Source of the DNA: DASWJS01 sp036397035
GTDB lineage: Bacteria; Actinomycetota; AC-67
Assembly: GCA_036397035.1 (NCBI GenBank)
Contig: DASWJS010000007.1
Location: 62,001 to 126,000 of the forward strand
DNA: 64,000 nucleotides
Direction of reading: 5' to 3'
In this document: piece by piece, positions 1-12,800 of the stretch
Numbering within the stretch: position 1 is the first letter of the stretch
Layout: each line of letters starts with the position of its first letter
The notes under the pieces: model-generated
The model's input: the letters and a program-made list of their open reading frames with translations, nothing else
Told to the model about the DNA's origin: nothing
Databases searched by the model: none
Translations under genes and position numbers: made by a program

Positions 1-436
1 CCAGCTCATGAAGCAGCTCGACATGGAGCGCATCATGATCGCGGCGCAGTACTCGGCGATGGCGCGGCGCGCGACCGACGACGCGATCCGCTATGCGAAG
101 GAGCGCTCGCAGTTCGGCAAGCCGATCATCAGCTACCAGATGATCCAGCAGATCCTTGCCGACATGACCATCGGGGCGCAGACCTCCCGGATGATGACCT
201 ACTACGCGGCGTGGCTGAAGGAGACCGGCCAGGACTGCAACGTCGCCGCGAGCCAGGCGAAGATCTACGCGACCGAAACCGCGCGCAAGGTCTGCATCGA
301 CGGCATGCAGGTGATGGGCGGCTACGGCTACCTGCGCGAGTACGACATGCAGCGGCTCGTGCGCGACTCCCTGCTCGGCCCGATCGGCGGCGGCACCAAC
401 CAAATCCAGCGCCTCATCATTGCCAAGAACCTCTGA
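1..436 (+). CDS. Acyl-CoA dehydrogenase, C-terminal part (cut by window edge)
   Basis: This is the last 145 codons of a gene that begins before the window. The Met at position 8 is internal, because the frame is open to the edge and the family is about 380-400 residues long. Visible family marks are YAKERSQFGKPI, which shapes the flavin/substrate site, then a helix with GMQVMGGYGYLREYDMQR, and the closing IGGGTNQIQRLIIAKNL. The family oxidises acyl-CoA to 2-enoyl-CoA with FAD and passes electrons to ETF. The closing motif has IGGG where medium- and short-chain enzymes carry the YEG glutamate, so any catalytic base must lie elsewhere, possibly in the missing part. Substrate length is not readable. 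Its stop lies three bases from the stop of the convergent solute-binding gene. Confidence 0.93.
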   Translation, partial: QLMKQLDMERIMIAAQYSAMARRATDDAIRYAKERSQFGKPIISYQMIQQILADMTIGAQTSRMMTYYAAWLKETGQDCNVAASQAKIYATETARKVCIDGMQVMGGYGYLREYDMQRLVRDSLLGPIGGGTNQIQRLIIAKNL

Positions 437-439
437 GGT

Positions 440-1864
440 CTACGCGCAGACCCAGCGGGACGAGGGTTTCCAGCCGTTGAACGTGGCGCGGTACTGGATG
501 TCGTAGGTGCGCATGCACCTCGCGCCGGAGGCCGGGCCGAACGAAATCGGTGGCAGCAACCCAACGTCGAAGGTGCCGGTCGTCAGCGCGTCGCGCATGG
601 CCGCGCGCGTCAGGCCGCTCCCGGTCTGCGCCATCGCGTCCGCCAAGACCGCCAAGCCCACGTACGCGGCTTGCGTCTCGACGAAGAACGGGTCGGCTTC
701 GGGATTGATCGCCGCGAGATCGGCGGCGTAGCGACGAGCCGCCGCGCTCGCGTCGGGGAGGGGAAGCTCGAACGGGCTCCAGACGTGCATGCCGTCGCAG
801 ACACGCTGGCAGTTCGTGGCGAACGACTTCGCCAGGAGGGCCGGTCCCGCGTCGTAGCGTTGCTCGGTGGCGTTCACCGTGCCGGGGGTTCCCATCCATT
901 CGAGCGCCGTCGGCGGCGTCATCGCCAGCGCGGTCACGTCTCCTTCGTGCTCGTGGTATTCGCCGGCCTCGGCGATGGCGCTGGATTGACCCCGAACCAG
1001 ACCGCAGTAGCGCCGCTCGCACGTGCCGGCCGCGTTGAAGCCGTCGATGTTCGCCCCGGTCAGGCGCCGCACGGCGGCGTTGTACGCGCGCGCGGCCGGA
1101 ACGAAGGCCGGTTCCGGCTCGCGTTCGAACACGATGCCGAACCGGCGCGCGCCGGCCTCGTACGCGTACAACGCCGCGATGCGAGCGAAGGTTTCGCCGG
1201 TGGCGCCGACGGACCATACCCACGGGTCGGATACCCGCCAGGGATAGAAGGACCCGAGCGCCTGCACGACGGGGACGTCGAGCCGGTCGATGCAGCCGGA
1301 GTCGACGGCTTGTTGAAGGCTTCCGCTGAAGGGCACGACGAGCAGCGCGAAGACGGTGCGTCCCATCGCGCAGAGGTACTCGGCTCCCCGCGTCGCGTCC
1401 GCGCCGTCGTCCATGATCTGAATATCCAGCCGTCTGCCGCAGATGCCGCCCGCTCGATTGATCCGGTGCTTCATCGCCTCCATCCCGAATCGAATCTCGC
1501 TGCCGAACGATGCGGCGTGCCCGGACAGCGGGACGGTTGCTCCGACGACGACTCGATCCTTCGTCACGCCGGTTTCCGAGCCCTTCGGCGCGCCGGCGTC
1601 GGCGCAGTCGAACAGAGCCCGTGCGTCCGTGGGTTCGGCGTCGACATCGGGTCGCTGCGCCTTCTCGTCGGCGGCCGGATCGACGGCGACCGGTTTCGGG
1701 TTGCGCGGCGTGACCGGCGCAGCCGCGCGCGGCTCGGCCGCTGGGGCCTGGGCGCCGGCCGGTGCCGGACCGGGCCCCCCGGTCTGGACGACGATGATGC
1801 TGAGAAGGGCGACGACCGAGACGGCCGCCGCGATGCCGGTCACGTTGCGCGCTCGTATGCTCAT
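440..1864 (-). CDS. Membrane-anchored branched-chain-amino-acid-type solute-binding protein (orphan)
   Basis: Periplasmic-binding-fold type I protein of 474 residues, LivJ/Peripla_BP_6-like. Residues about 10-28 form one hydrophobic segment (GIAAAVSVVALLSIIVVQT). A long Pro/Ala-rich linker follows to about residue 100, then the binding domain opening with VVVGATVPLSGHAASFGSE. There is no lipobox cysteine, so an uncleaved signal anchor is more likely than a lipoprotein. The mature part holds several cysteines, suggesting disulfides outside the cell. The reading frame stays open upstream to 2344, but that part runs through the acyl-CoA dehydrogenase gene. The ATG at 1864 is preceded by a purine-rich site (1871-1877) and directly opens the signal segment. 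No ABC permease or ATPase gene is nearby, so the partner is unknown; a sensing role is possible. An AT-rich island at 1889-1900 is the likely promoter area. Confidence 0.82.
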   Translation of the reverse strand: MSIRARNVTGIAAAVSVVALLSIIVVQTGGPGPAPAGAQAPAAEPRAAAPVTPRNPKPVAVDPAADEKAQRPDVDAEPTDARALFDCADAGAPKGSETGVTKDRVVVGATVPLSGHAASFGSEIRFGMEAMKHRINRAGGICGRRLDIQIMDDGADATRGAEYLCAMGRTVFALLVVPFSGSLQQAVDSGCIDRLDVPVVQALGSFYPWRVSDPWVWSVGATGETFARIAALYAYEAGARRFGIVFEREPEPAFVPAARAYNAAVRRLTGANIDGFNAAGTCERRYCGLVRGQSSAIAEAGEYHEHEGDVTALAMTPPTALEWMGTPGTVNATEQRYDAGPALLAKSFATNCQRVCDGMHVWSPFELPLPDASAAARRYAADLAAINPEADPFFVETQAAYVGLAVLADAMAQTGSGLTRAAMRDALTTGTFDVGLLPPISFGPASGARCMRTYDIQYRATFNGWKPSSRWVCA

Positions 1865-1968
1865 ACAGGTTCCCCCGAAAGATCGTCCTACTAATAAATA
1901 CGTGCTCGGCGTCCGGACGTCTCGCCCCATCGGGTTTCTTTCTTGCTCCAAACGGGGACGTCCCCCAA

Positions 1969-1998
1969 CTGACGCCCGTGTCAGGCCGGGGCTATGCT
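1969..1998 (+). promoter_or_regulatory. Promoter for the acyl-CoA dehydrogenase at 2025
   Basis: CTGACG (1969-1974) and TATGCT (1993-1998) are separated by 18 bases, close to a housekeeping-sigma promoter. Initiation would fall near 2005, leaving a leader of about 20 bases that carries the GGGAGGAG ribosome site at 2013-2020. Confidence 0.55.
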
Positions 1999-2024
1999 GG
2001 CGCCAGCCCATCGGGAGGAGCCGG

Positions 2025-3167
2025 ATGCACCACAACGTGCCGGAGGAGATCCGCGAGCTGCGCGCCGCGATCAAGCGGTTCATCGACACCGAGATCGTGC
2101 CGATCGAACGCGAGAACCACGATCTCGTCGCCTCCGGCGAGGTGAACCAGGAGTTCTTCGACCTGTGCGTCGAGGTAATGCGAAGAAGCGTGAAGGCCGG
2201 CTTCTTCGCGATGTTCATGCCTCCCGAGGTCGGGGGCCACGGGCTCGGCGAGTACGAGATGTGCCTCGTGCGCGAGGTCGTGGCGCGCGAGGGCAAGCAC
2301 CTCGCGATGCTCATGCTGGGGGACCTTCCCTTCGGGCCGAACAAGATGCTCTCGACCCTTGCGAGCGAGGATCAGCGCGAGCGCTACCTGACGCCGCTCA
2401 TGCGCGGCGAGACGACGACGGGGATCGCGCTGACCGAGCCGGACGCCGGAAGCGACCTGGCGGCGATCAAGACGACCGCGATCGCGACCGAGGGCGGATA
2501 CCTGCTCAACGGCATGAAGCACTTCATCTCCAACGCGCCCTTCGCCGACTTCCTCCAAGTGCTCGCCCGCACCGGTGACGGGTACTCGATGTTCATCGTC
2601 GATCGAGACGCCTACGAGGTCGGCGAGGTCCAGCGCTCGATGGGCGGCGACGACATCCAGGCAGAGGTGCGCTTCGACGACGCCTTCGTGCCGGCGGAGA
2701 ACTTGATCGGCGAGGAGGGCAAGGCCTTCCAGTACGCGCTGAAGTTCCTCGGCAACGAGCGCCTGACGATGGCCTCGCTGTCGATCGGGATGGCGGAGCG
2801 GGCGCTCGACCTTGCGAAGGCGTACGCGAAGGATCGCGTGACCTTCGGCAAGCCGATCTTCGAGAACCAGGCGATCCAATGGATGATCGCCGACTCCGAG
2901 ACGGAGCTATATGCCGCTCGCGCCGCCTGCTACGACGCCGCGCAGCGCGCCGACGCGGGCGAGGACGTGTTCAAAGAGATCTCGATGGCTAAGCTCTACT
3001 GCACCGAGATGGTCGGGCGCGTGGTCGATCGCGCGGTGCAGATCTTCGGCGGCGCCGGCTACATGAAGGGCAACGAGGTCGAACGCCTCTACCGGCTCGC
3101 CCGCGTGCTGCGGATCGCGGGCGGATCGAGCGAAATCCAGCGCATGATCATCGCGCGATCGTCGTAG
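2025..3167 (+). CDS. Acyl-CoA dehydrogenase
   Basis: Complete 380-residue FAD-dependent acyl-CoA dehydrogenase. Order of parts: alpha-helical N domain, beta domain with TGIALTEPDAGSDLAAIKTT (flavin and substrate contacts), and a C-terminal helical domain with YAKDRVTFGKPI, IFGGAGYMKGNEVERLYR and IAGGSSEIQRMIIARSS. The C-terminal loop has AGG where medium-chain enzymes carry the catalytic Glu. GNERL near residue 245 offers a Glu at the place used by long-chain and isovaleryl-type enzymes. The start at 2025 is chosen for the strong GGGAGGAG site five bases upstream; the frame is open further 5' but that sequence is non-conserved. It has its own promoter and stands alone, converging on the prolyl oligopeptidase gene. 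The exact substrate cannot be told. Confidence 0.93.
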   Translation: MHHNVPEEIRELRAAIKRFIDTEIVPIERENHDLVASGEVNQEFFDLCVEVMRRSVKAGFFAMFMPPEVGGHGLGEYEMCLVREVVAREGKHLAMLMLGDLPFGPNKMLSTLASEDQRERYLTPLMRGETTTGIALTEPDAGSDLAAIKTTAIATEGGYLLNGMKHFISNAPFADFLQVLARTGDGYSMFIVDRDAYEVGEVQRSMGGDDIQAEVRFDDAFVPAENLIGEEGKAFQYALKFLGNERLTMASLSIGMAERALDLAKAYAKDRVTFGKPIFENQAIQWMIADSETELYAARAACYDAAQRADAGEDVFKEISMAKLYCTEMVGRVVDRAVQIFGGAGYMKGNEVERLYRLARVLRIAGGSSEIQRMIIARSS

Positions 3168-3173
3168 GGGCGC

Positions 3174-5231
<2,058 letters not shown>

Positions 5232-5306
5232 GGCGCGCAGGCTATAGCGCGCGCGCGTCGAGCGGCGTCTCGATCACCCCGCCGCTCGATCGCTCGACGC
5301 GTGCGG

Positions 5307-6719
5307 TCATCGAGCCTCCTGTTGGAGCGCGCGCTTGTCCACCTTGCCGGTCGGGGTCAGCGGCAGCTCTCGCCTGACCTCGAGGACGTCCGGGATCTTG
5401 TAGTCGGCGATGCGCCCGGCGAGGAAGGCGCGAATCGCGACTTCGTCGAGCGGCTCGTCGCAGACGACGATCGCCTTGCCGCGCTCGCCGAGCACGTCGT
5501 CGGGGATGCCGAAGACGGCGGCGAGCCCGATGGAGGGGTGCTCCGCGAGTGCCGCCTCCACCTCGACGGGGTAGACGTTGTAGCCGCCGCGGATGTACAT
5601 CTCCTTGGCCCGCCCGACGAGCTGGAGGCGACCGTCGGCTCGCACGCGGCCGAGGTCGCCGGTGTGGAACCAGCCGTGCTCGTCCAAGCCGTCGCCTCGC
5701 CCCGGCCAGTAGCCGCGCATCATGGCCAGCGAGCGGGCGAGCACCTCTCCCACGCCGTCGTCGCCGACCCCGAGCAGTTGCACGTCGACCTCTGGGAGCG
5801 GACGTCCTACGGTGTGCGCGACGACCTCGTCGGGGTCGTCGGGCGCCGTGGCCGTGCACACCGCCAGCTCGGTGCAGGAGTAGCGGACGGTCACTGGCAC
5901 GCCGAACGCTCGCCGCACGCGGCCGGCGAGCGCCGGCGTGACCGGCGCGCCGCCGATGGTGATGCGCGCGATGCTCGACAGGTCGGTCTGCTCGAGCGCC
6001 GGATCCATCAGCATCAGCTCGAGCTGGGCCGGCACGCCCCCGAAGGTGGTCAGCCGGTGTTGGGCGATGGCGGCGAGCGCGGCGGCTGCGGTCCATCGAT
6101 CCATCAGGACGGCCGTCGTACGGCGCTCGATGAATGCTTCGATCTTGGTCATGAAGTGCATGTGCTGCATCGGGATCGCCTGGAGCACGCGCGGGTGATC
6201 GAGCGGCTCCGCGGCGGCCTCGATGCGCCGGACGGCCTCGAGCGCGCCCGCGGTGAACGTCGCGCCTTTGGGGCTCCCGGTGCTTCCGCTCGTGTACACG
6301 ATCGCGACGGGCGCGTCCGGGTCGCTCGTCGCGGCGGGCGGGGCGGCGCCCGGCCGCATGAGCTGCTCGGGTGTGAGCAGGATCCCCGGCGAAGGCGCGT
6401 CGGCGTCGTCGGTGACCAGGGCGCGCGCGCGGGAGTGCTCGAGAACGGCGCTCTTTTCGCGCGGCGACAGGCGGGGGTTGATGCCCGCGGTGACCGCGCC
6501 GATCTTGGCGGCGCCCGCGTACGCGATCGGGTAGGCGATCCCGGGCGCGACGAGGATCGCGACCACGTCGCCGGCTCGAACGCCTTCGGCGGCGAGCGAA
6601 TATGCGGCCCGGTCGGACAGCCAGTCCCATTCTCCGTATGTAAGCCGCCGGTCGCCGTCGATGAATGAAACGGCGTCGGGCTCGGTCACGGCGACGTGCC
6701 GCAAACGTTCGTCGATCAA
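5307..6719 (-). CDS. Acyl-CoA ligase (AMP-forming, ANL superfamily)
   Basis: Adenylate-forming ligase of 470 residues that activates a carboxylic acid to acyl-AMP and then acyl-CoA. Motifs in order: IVYTSGSTGSPKGATF (P-loop, A3), the GGAPVTPAL region, GWFHTGDLGRV (A7), RGGYNVYPVEVE (hinge, A8) and PLTPTGKVDKRAL, whose Lys is the A10 catalytic residue. It is shorter than typical FadD proteins (about 520-550). I chose the TTG at 6719: it has AGAGGAG eight bases upstream and starts the alignable LIDERLRHVAVTEPDAVSF segment. The longer ATG at 6902 would add 61 unalignable residues and run across the promoters of the giant divergent gene. Substrate unknown; fatty or aromatic acid are both possible. 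Confidence 0.88.
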   Translation of the reverse strand: MIDERLRHVAVTEPDAVSFIDGDRRLTYGEWDWLSDRAAYSLAAEGVRAGDVVAILVAPGIAYPIAYAGAAKIGAVTAGINPRLSPREKSAVLEHSRARALVTDDADAPSPGILLTPEQLMRPGAAPPAATSDPDAPVAIVYTSGSTGSPKGATFTAGALEAVRRIEAAAEPLDHPRVLQAIPMQHMHFMTKIEAFIERRTTAVLMDRWTAAAALAAIAQHRLTTFGGVPAQLELMLMDPALEQTDLSSIARITIGGAPVTPALAGRVRRAFGVPVTVRYSCTELAVCTATAPDDPDEVVAHTVGRPLPEVDVQLLGVGDDGVGEVLARSLAMMRGYWPGRGDGLDEHGWFHTGDLGRVRADGRLQLVGRAKEMYIRGGYNVYPVEVEAALAEHPSIGLAAVFGIPDDVLGERGKAIVVCDEPLDEVAIRAFLAGRIADYKIPDVLEVRRELPLTPTGKVDKRALQQEAR

Positions 6720-6743
6720 TCCACGCTCTCCTCTTGTGTCCGG

Positions 6744-6749
6744 AGTGTA
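6744..6749 (-). promoter_or_regulatory. -10 box for the acyl-CoA ligase gene
   Basis: The minus strand reads TACACT here, 24 bases before the TTG start at 6719. Initiation near 6737 leaves a short leader containing the AGAGGAG site. It is back-to-back with the promoter at 6785-6812. Confidence 0.4.
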
Positions 6750-6784
6750 CGGGTTCGCGACGCGAGTTCTGGACTCCGGACCCC

Positions 6785-6812
6785 TTGACTCGTCAAGAGC
6801 CTCGGCTATGGT
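6785..6812 (+). promoter_or_regulatory. Strong promoter for the giant repeat protein
   Basis: TTGACT (6785-6790) and TATGGT (6807-6812) are 16 bases apart, the best -35/-10 pair I found in the window. The transcript would begin near 6819 and carry a 5' leader of about 77 bases before the GTG at 6896. The leader can pair GTTTG (about 6840) with CAAAC (about 6871). Confidence 0.6.
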
Positions 6813-6895
6813 GCCGAAGAACGTTGAAGCCGGGTCCGGTTTGTGCTCGGCTGTAGCGACGGTAAGCCAGCAAACGGGGCCAGCGGGATCAATAC

Positions 6896-9800
6896 GTGAC
6901 AAGTCGCATCAAGTTCAAGCGCGTCCCCATCGTCATCGGTGCGGTCGTGGCCTCCGTGACCTTCGGTCTGTGGACGGCCTTCGCCGCCGTGGCGGGAACC
7001 GCGACCCTGGACAAGACGCGCTATCACGCCGGCGAGCACCCCGTTCCGACCGTGACGGACGCCGACCTCAACAGCGACCCGGGCGCGCTGGACACGGTCT
7101 CTGTGAACCTCAAGAGCACGACCGACGCTTCGGGGATCGGCGTCGTCCTGCGCGAGAGCGGCAATAACACCGGCGTGTTCAACACGCCGGTGCCCGCGAT
7201 CAACTTCACGACCGGCGCTTCGAACGACGCCACCAACACGCTCCAGGTCTCGGCCGGCGACACCGTCACGCTCACCTACACCGACGCCGCTCCCGCGGGC
7301 GACCGGACCGCGACGGCGACGATGTACGTCGACACCGGTGCGGCCGATCTCGACCAGGATTCCTACGCGCTCGACGACACCGCGACCCTGACCGTCACCG
7401 ACGTCGATCTGAACCTCAACCCCGCGTTGGCCGAGAGCGTCGCGGTCAACCTCGCCTCCACGTCCGACGCGACCGGGATCACCGTCAACCTCGTAGAGAC
7501 CGGCCCGAACACGGCGACGTTCACCGACACCGCCACGTTCAGCATCGTGGCGTCCAACGACGGCAACGACGTGCTGCTGGTGGCCGTCGGGGACACGGTC
7601 ACGCTGACGTTCGCCGAGCGGCTGTTCGACGGGACGCAGGCCGGCCGGACGGACGTCGCCCTCATCGCCGATCGCGGCGAGCCGACCTTCAACGCCGAGC
7701 GCTACGACGTGACCGACACCGCGACCCTTCAGGTGGCAGACGGCGACGCCGACACCAGCGCGCTTCCCGACACGCTCGACGTCGCCCTGTTCTCCGCCAC
7801 CGATGGGACCGGGATCATGGTGACGCTCACCGAGACCGGCCTGACGACCGGCGAGTTCAGCGGCTCGGCGACGTTCACGACCGGCGCGTCGAACGACGCC
7901 ACCAACACGCTCCAGGTGGCGGCCGGCGACATCGTGACGCTGTCCTACGACGACGATGCGCCGGTGGAAACCGTCACGGCGACCGCGCGGATGTTCGCGG
8001 ACACGGCGACGGCTGCCTTCGACAAGACGCGGTTCCGCGTCTTCGAGACCGCGACCCTTACGGTCGTGGACGCGGATGCCAACCTCGACTCGCAGCTCCA
8101 GGAGGGGCTGTCCGTGTCGGTGACCTCGACGACCGACGGCTCCGGCATCTCGGTCGACCTGTCCGAGACGGGGAATGCCACCGGGATCTTCACCGGGACC
8201 ATGACGTTCAGCGCCACGCTGACGGTCGACCTGCTCGACCAGCTCGAGGCCGCGCAAGGCGATACGGTCACGGTGTCCTACGCGGAGCCCGTCTTCGCCG
8301 GCGGCACCAGCGCAACGACCGACACCGCGACGATGTTCGTGGACTCGGCGACCGCCATGCTGGACGCGGCGGGCTATGCGGTCGACGACATCGTCGGGTT
8401 CTCGATCGCCGACGTCGACCGCGACCTGGACCCGGCGGCCGCCGACTCCTTCTCGGTCAACCTGCGCAGCGACGTCGACGTCGTCGGCATCAACGTCGAC
8501 GTCACCGAGACGGGCAACGCGACCGGCATCTTCGAAGGAGACGCGACGCTGAAGTCGACCGGGACCTCGGACGACGCGGGCGACGTCCTGCGGGTCGACC
8601 CGGGCGGCGTCGTCACGCTCACCTACAACGAGCCCGTCTACGCCTCCAACACGACGACGGCGCGTACCGACACCGCCGACGTGTTCAGCAACGGGACGCT
8701 CGCGCTCGACGCCCAGCTCTATTCATTGCCGGACACGGCCACGTTCACGGTGACCGATCCCGACCTCGACACCTCGGGCACGCCCGACACGGTCGACGTG
8801 CACTTCGAGTCGACGACCGATCCCGGCAGCATCGACGTGACGCTGACCGAGACCGGCAACGCGACCGGCGTCTTCACCGGGACTGCGACGTTCACCGATA
8901 CCGGCCCGTCCGACGACGTGAACGACGTGCTCCACATCGCCTCCGGCGACACGGTGACGGCGACCTACGCGGAGACGACGACGTTCTCCGGCACGGACGC
9001 CGACCGCGTGGCGACCGCGGGGATCGTCGTCGACGACGGGACCGCGTCGCTGGACGAGCGCCGCTACCGGCTGCTCCAGACCGCGACGCTCACGGTGGAG
9101 GACTCGGACGAGAACCTCTCGGCGACGACCCCGGACGTGGTGACGGCGACGCTGGACTCGACGACCGATCCCACCGGGATCTCGGTCGACCTCACCGAGA
9201 CCGGCAACGCGACCGGCGTCTTCACCGGGACCGCGACATTCACCACGGCCGCCTCCAACGACAACACCGACCTGCTGTCGGTGGCGCAAGGGGACACGAT
9301 CACGCTCACGTACCTGGAGAAGGTGTTCGCCGGGGGCACGGCCGAACGAACCGACACGGCGAAGATGTACACCAACGACGCCACCGCGGCGCTCGACGCG
9401 ACCGTCTACTCCTTGGACGGGACCGCGACGATTACGGTGACCGACGGGGACCGGAACCTGGACGTCGACGTGGCGGAGACGGTCACCGTGACCCTGACGT
9501 CGACCTCGGACGGCACCGGCATCTCGGTCGTCCTGACCGAGACCGGCGTCAGCACGGGCATCTTCAGCGGCGCCGCCACCTTCAGCGACACGGCGTCCGA
9601 CGACACGGCGGACGTCCTCCGGGTCGCCGCCGGCGGCACGATCACGCTGACCTATGCCGAGCCTGCCTTTGCGGGCGGCACGACCAACCGGACCGACACC
9701 GCGACGATGGCCGTCAACGGGACCGCGAGCCTTACTGCGGAGCATTACGCCCTGGCCGACACGGCGACGTTGCGGGTCACCGACGCGGATCTCAACACGA

Positions 9801-12800
9801 GCACCGTGTCCACCCAGACGGTCGACGTGAACTTCGCGTCCACGAGCGATCCCGTGGGGATCACGGTTACGCTGACCGAGGCATCCGTCAACTCGTCGCA
9901 GTTCGACGGGAGCGCCACGTTCAACATTGTCGCCTCCGACGACGGGACCGACTCGCTGCTCGTCGCCGCCGGCGACACGGTCACGATCACCTACGCGGAG
10001 ACGACCACGTTCGACGGCCCGGACGCCGACCGGACCGACACCGCGACGATGTTCGCGAACACGGCGACGGCGGACCTCGACGAGTCGCGCTACTCGGTCG
10101 CCTCGACACCCGTCCTGACCGTCGCCGACGCCGACCGCAACGTGAGCCCGACGGTCCAGGAGACCTTCTCGGTCAACCTGAAGTCCACGTCGGACGCCGC
10201 CGGCATCTCGGTGACCCTGACCGAGACCGGGGTGAACACCGGACTGTTCAGCGGCGGCGCCACGTTCAACACGACCGCATCCAACGACGTGACCGACTCC
10301 CTGCTGGTCGGGACGGCGGACCTCGTCACGCTCACCTACGCCGAGCCGCTCTTCGCGGGCGGGACCGCGGACCGGACCGACATCGCGACGATGAACGTGA
10401 ACGGGTCGGCGTCGCTCGACGACACCGTCTACTCGGTCAGCGACACCGTAACGATGACGGTTTCCGACGCCGACGAGAACCAGACCGGCGGGGTGGAGTC
10501 GGTGGACGTGACGCTTTCCAGCGACACCGATCCGGGCACGATCAACGTGACGCTGATGGAGACCGGGGGCAGCACGGGGACCTTCACGGGCACGGCGACG
10601 CTGACGACCGGGCCGAGCGACGACGACAACGACATCCTGCAGGTGTCCTCGGGCGACACGATCACGCTTGCCTACGCCGAGACGACGACGTTCAGCGGGA
10701 CGCCGGCGAACCGGACCGACACCGCGCGAATGGTGGCCGACGCCTCGGTCTTCTTCGACCAGCCGACCTACGCCGCAGTCGACACCGCGACGCTGACCGT
10801 CGACGACCCGGACGAGAACACCGATGCGGGCAGCGCCCAGAGCGTCGCCGTCGAGCTGATCTCCGACAGCGACGGGACGGGCATCAACGTGACGTTGACG
10901 GAGTCCGGCAACGACACCGGCGTCTTCGAAGGGACGGCGACGTTCACCGCGGGCGCCTCGGACGACGGCAACGACATCTTGAAGGCGGCCTCGGGCGACC
11001 TGCTTACCCTGTCCTTCGACGAGACGACCACCTTCGACGGCACGCCGGCGACGCGGACCGCGAACGCGAAGATGAACACCGACGGAACGGTGTCGCTCGA
11101 CGCGGAGTTCTACCAGCTCGACACGCCCGCGACGGCGACCGTCGTCGACCCGGACCTGAACCTGGACGCCGGCGCCGCCGAGACCGTCGACGTCGGCTTC
11201 ATCTCCTCGACCGACGGCGCCGGGATCACGTTCACGCTCACCGAGACCGGCGCCGACACCGGCACCTTCGTCGGCTCGGCCGGGTTCGTCGACGGTCCCT
11301 CAGACGACGGCGCGGACCTGCTTGCCGTGTCGCAGGGCGACGGCGTCCTGGTGAGCTACGAGGAGACGACGACGTTCGACGGCACGCCGGACACGCTCGT
11401 GGACCTTGCGTCGATGCGCCGGAACGGGTCCGCGGCCTTCAACGTGCAGCGGTTCGCGCTGTCGGACGCCGCGACGCTGACCGTCGCCGACGAGGACATC
11501 GACACCGACGGCGGCTCGATGCAGGACCTCGACGTGACCGTCGTCAGCGGGTCGGACCCCGTGGGGATCGGCGTCACCCTCGTCGAGACGGGGAACAACA
11601 CCGGCATCTTCTCTGGGACGATCACGTTCACGACGGGAGCGAGCGACGACGGGACGGACACGCTCGAAGTCAGCGGCGGCGACGCGCTCGGTTTCGACTA
11701 CCTGGAGACCACGACGTTCGACGGCCCCGACGCGACGCGGACCGGTGAGGCGTCGATGTACTCCGACGACGCAACGGTGTTCTTCGAACGCGCGCACTAC
11801 GCGGTCGACGAAACCGCCACGCTGTCGGTCGCCGACACCGACGCGAACCTCGACCCCGGCGTTGCGGAGACGGTCGACGTCGCCGTGACGTCGACCTCGG
11901 ACGGCACCGGCATCTCCGCCACGCTGACCGAGACCGGCGCCGACACGGGCCTGTTCGCGGGACCCATCGACTTCAGCGAGAACGCGAGCGACGACGGCGC
12001 GGACGTGATCCGCGCCGACTCCGGCGACACCGTCACGGCCTCCTACACCGAAGCCCTCTTCGCCGGCGGGAACGCGGATCGCACGGGCACGACGACGATG
12101 AACCTCGACGGCGCCACCGCGACCTTCGACCAGACGTCCTACGCGATGCCCGACACCGCGACGCTAACCGTCACCGACGTCGACGGCGACGCCGACCCGG
12201 CGACGGCGGACGCCGTGTCGGTCGCGCTCGTGTCGAGCACCGACGGGACCGGCATCACGGTCGAGCTGACCGAGACCGGCGCCTCGACCGGCGCGTTCAC
12301 CGGCGCCGCGACCTTCTCCACCGACCCGAGCGACGACGTGAACGACGTGCTGCAGGTGGCGGGCGGGGACGACCTGACGCTCACCTACGCCGAGCACCTG
12401 TACGACGGAACCGACGCCGATCGGACCGACACCGCGACGGTCAACGTGGACGGGACGATCGACTTGAACGCGGACGTCTTCGGGCTGGACGACACCGTCG
12501 GGATCGTCGTGACCGACGCCGACCTCAACACCGACGGCGGCACCCAGCAGACCGTGGACGTCGAGCTTGCCTCCACGACGGACTCCGGGACGATCAGCGT
12601 GCAGCTCACCGAGACCGGGAACGACACGGGCGTCTTCACGGGCACCGCGACGCTCACGACCGGTCCGACCGACGACGACGCCGACGCGCTCCAGGTGTCC
12701 GAGGGCGACACCCTCACCGCCACCTACGCCGAGACGACGACCGAGGACGGCACCCCGGCCGACCGGACCGATACCGCGTCGGTCGGCACCAACGGCACGG

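Noticed and set aside
440..2344. Longer solute-binding protein starting at 2344
   Set aside because: The extension crosses the acyl-CoA dehydrogenase and its promoter; the ATG at 1864 opens a normal signal segment.
6819..6895. c-di-GMP riboswitch in the leader of the giant gene
   Set aside because: GCAAAC is present, but the other conserved parts and the second stem of the class do not fit in the remaining bases.
5307..6902. Acyl-CoA ligase starting at ATG 6902
   Set aside because: It would overlap the GTG of the giant gene and its promoter. TTG 6719 has a strong ribosome site and starts the alignable part.
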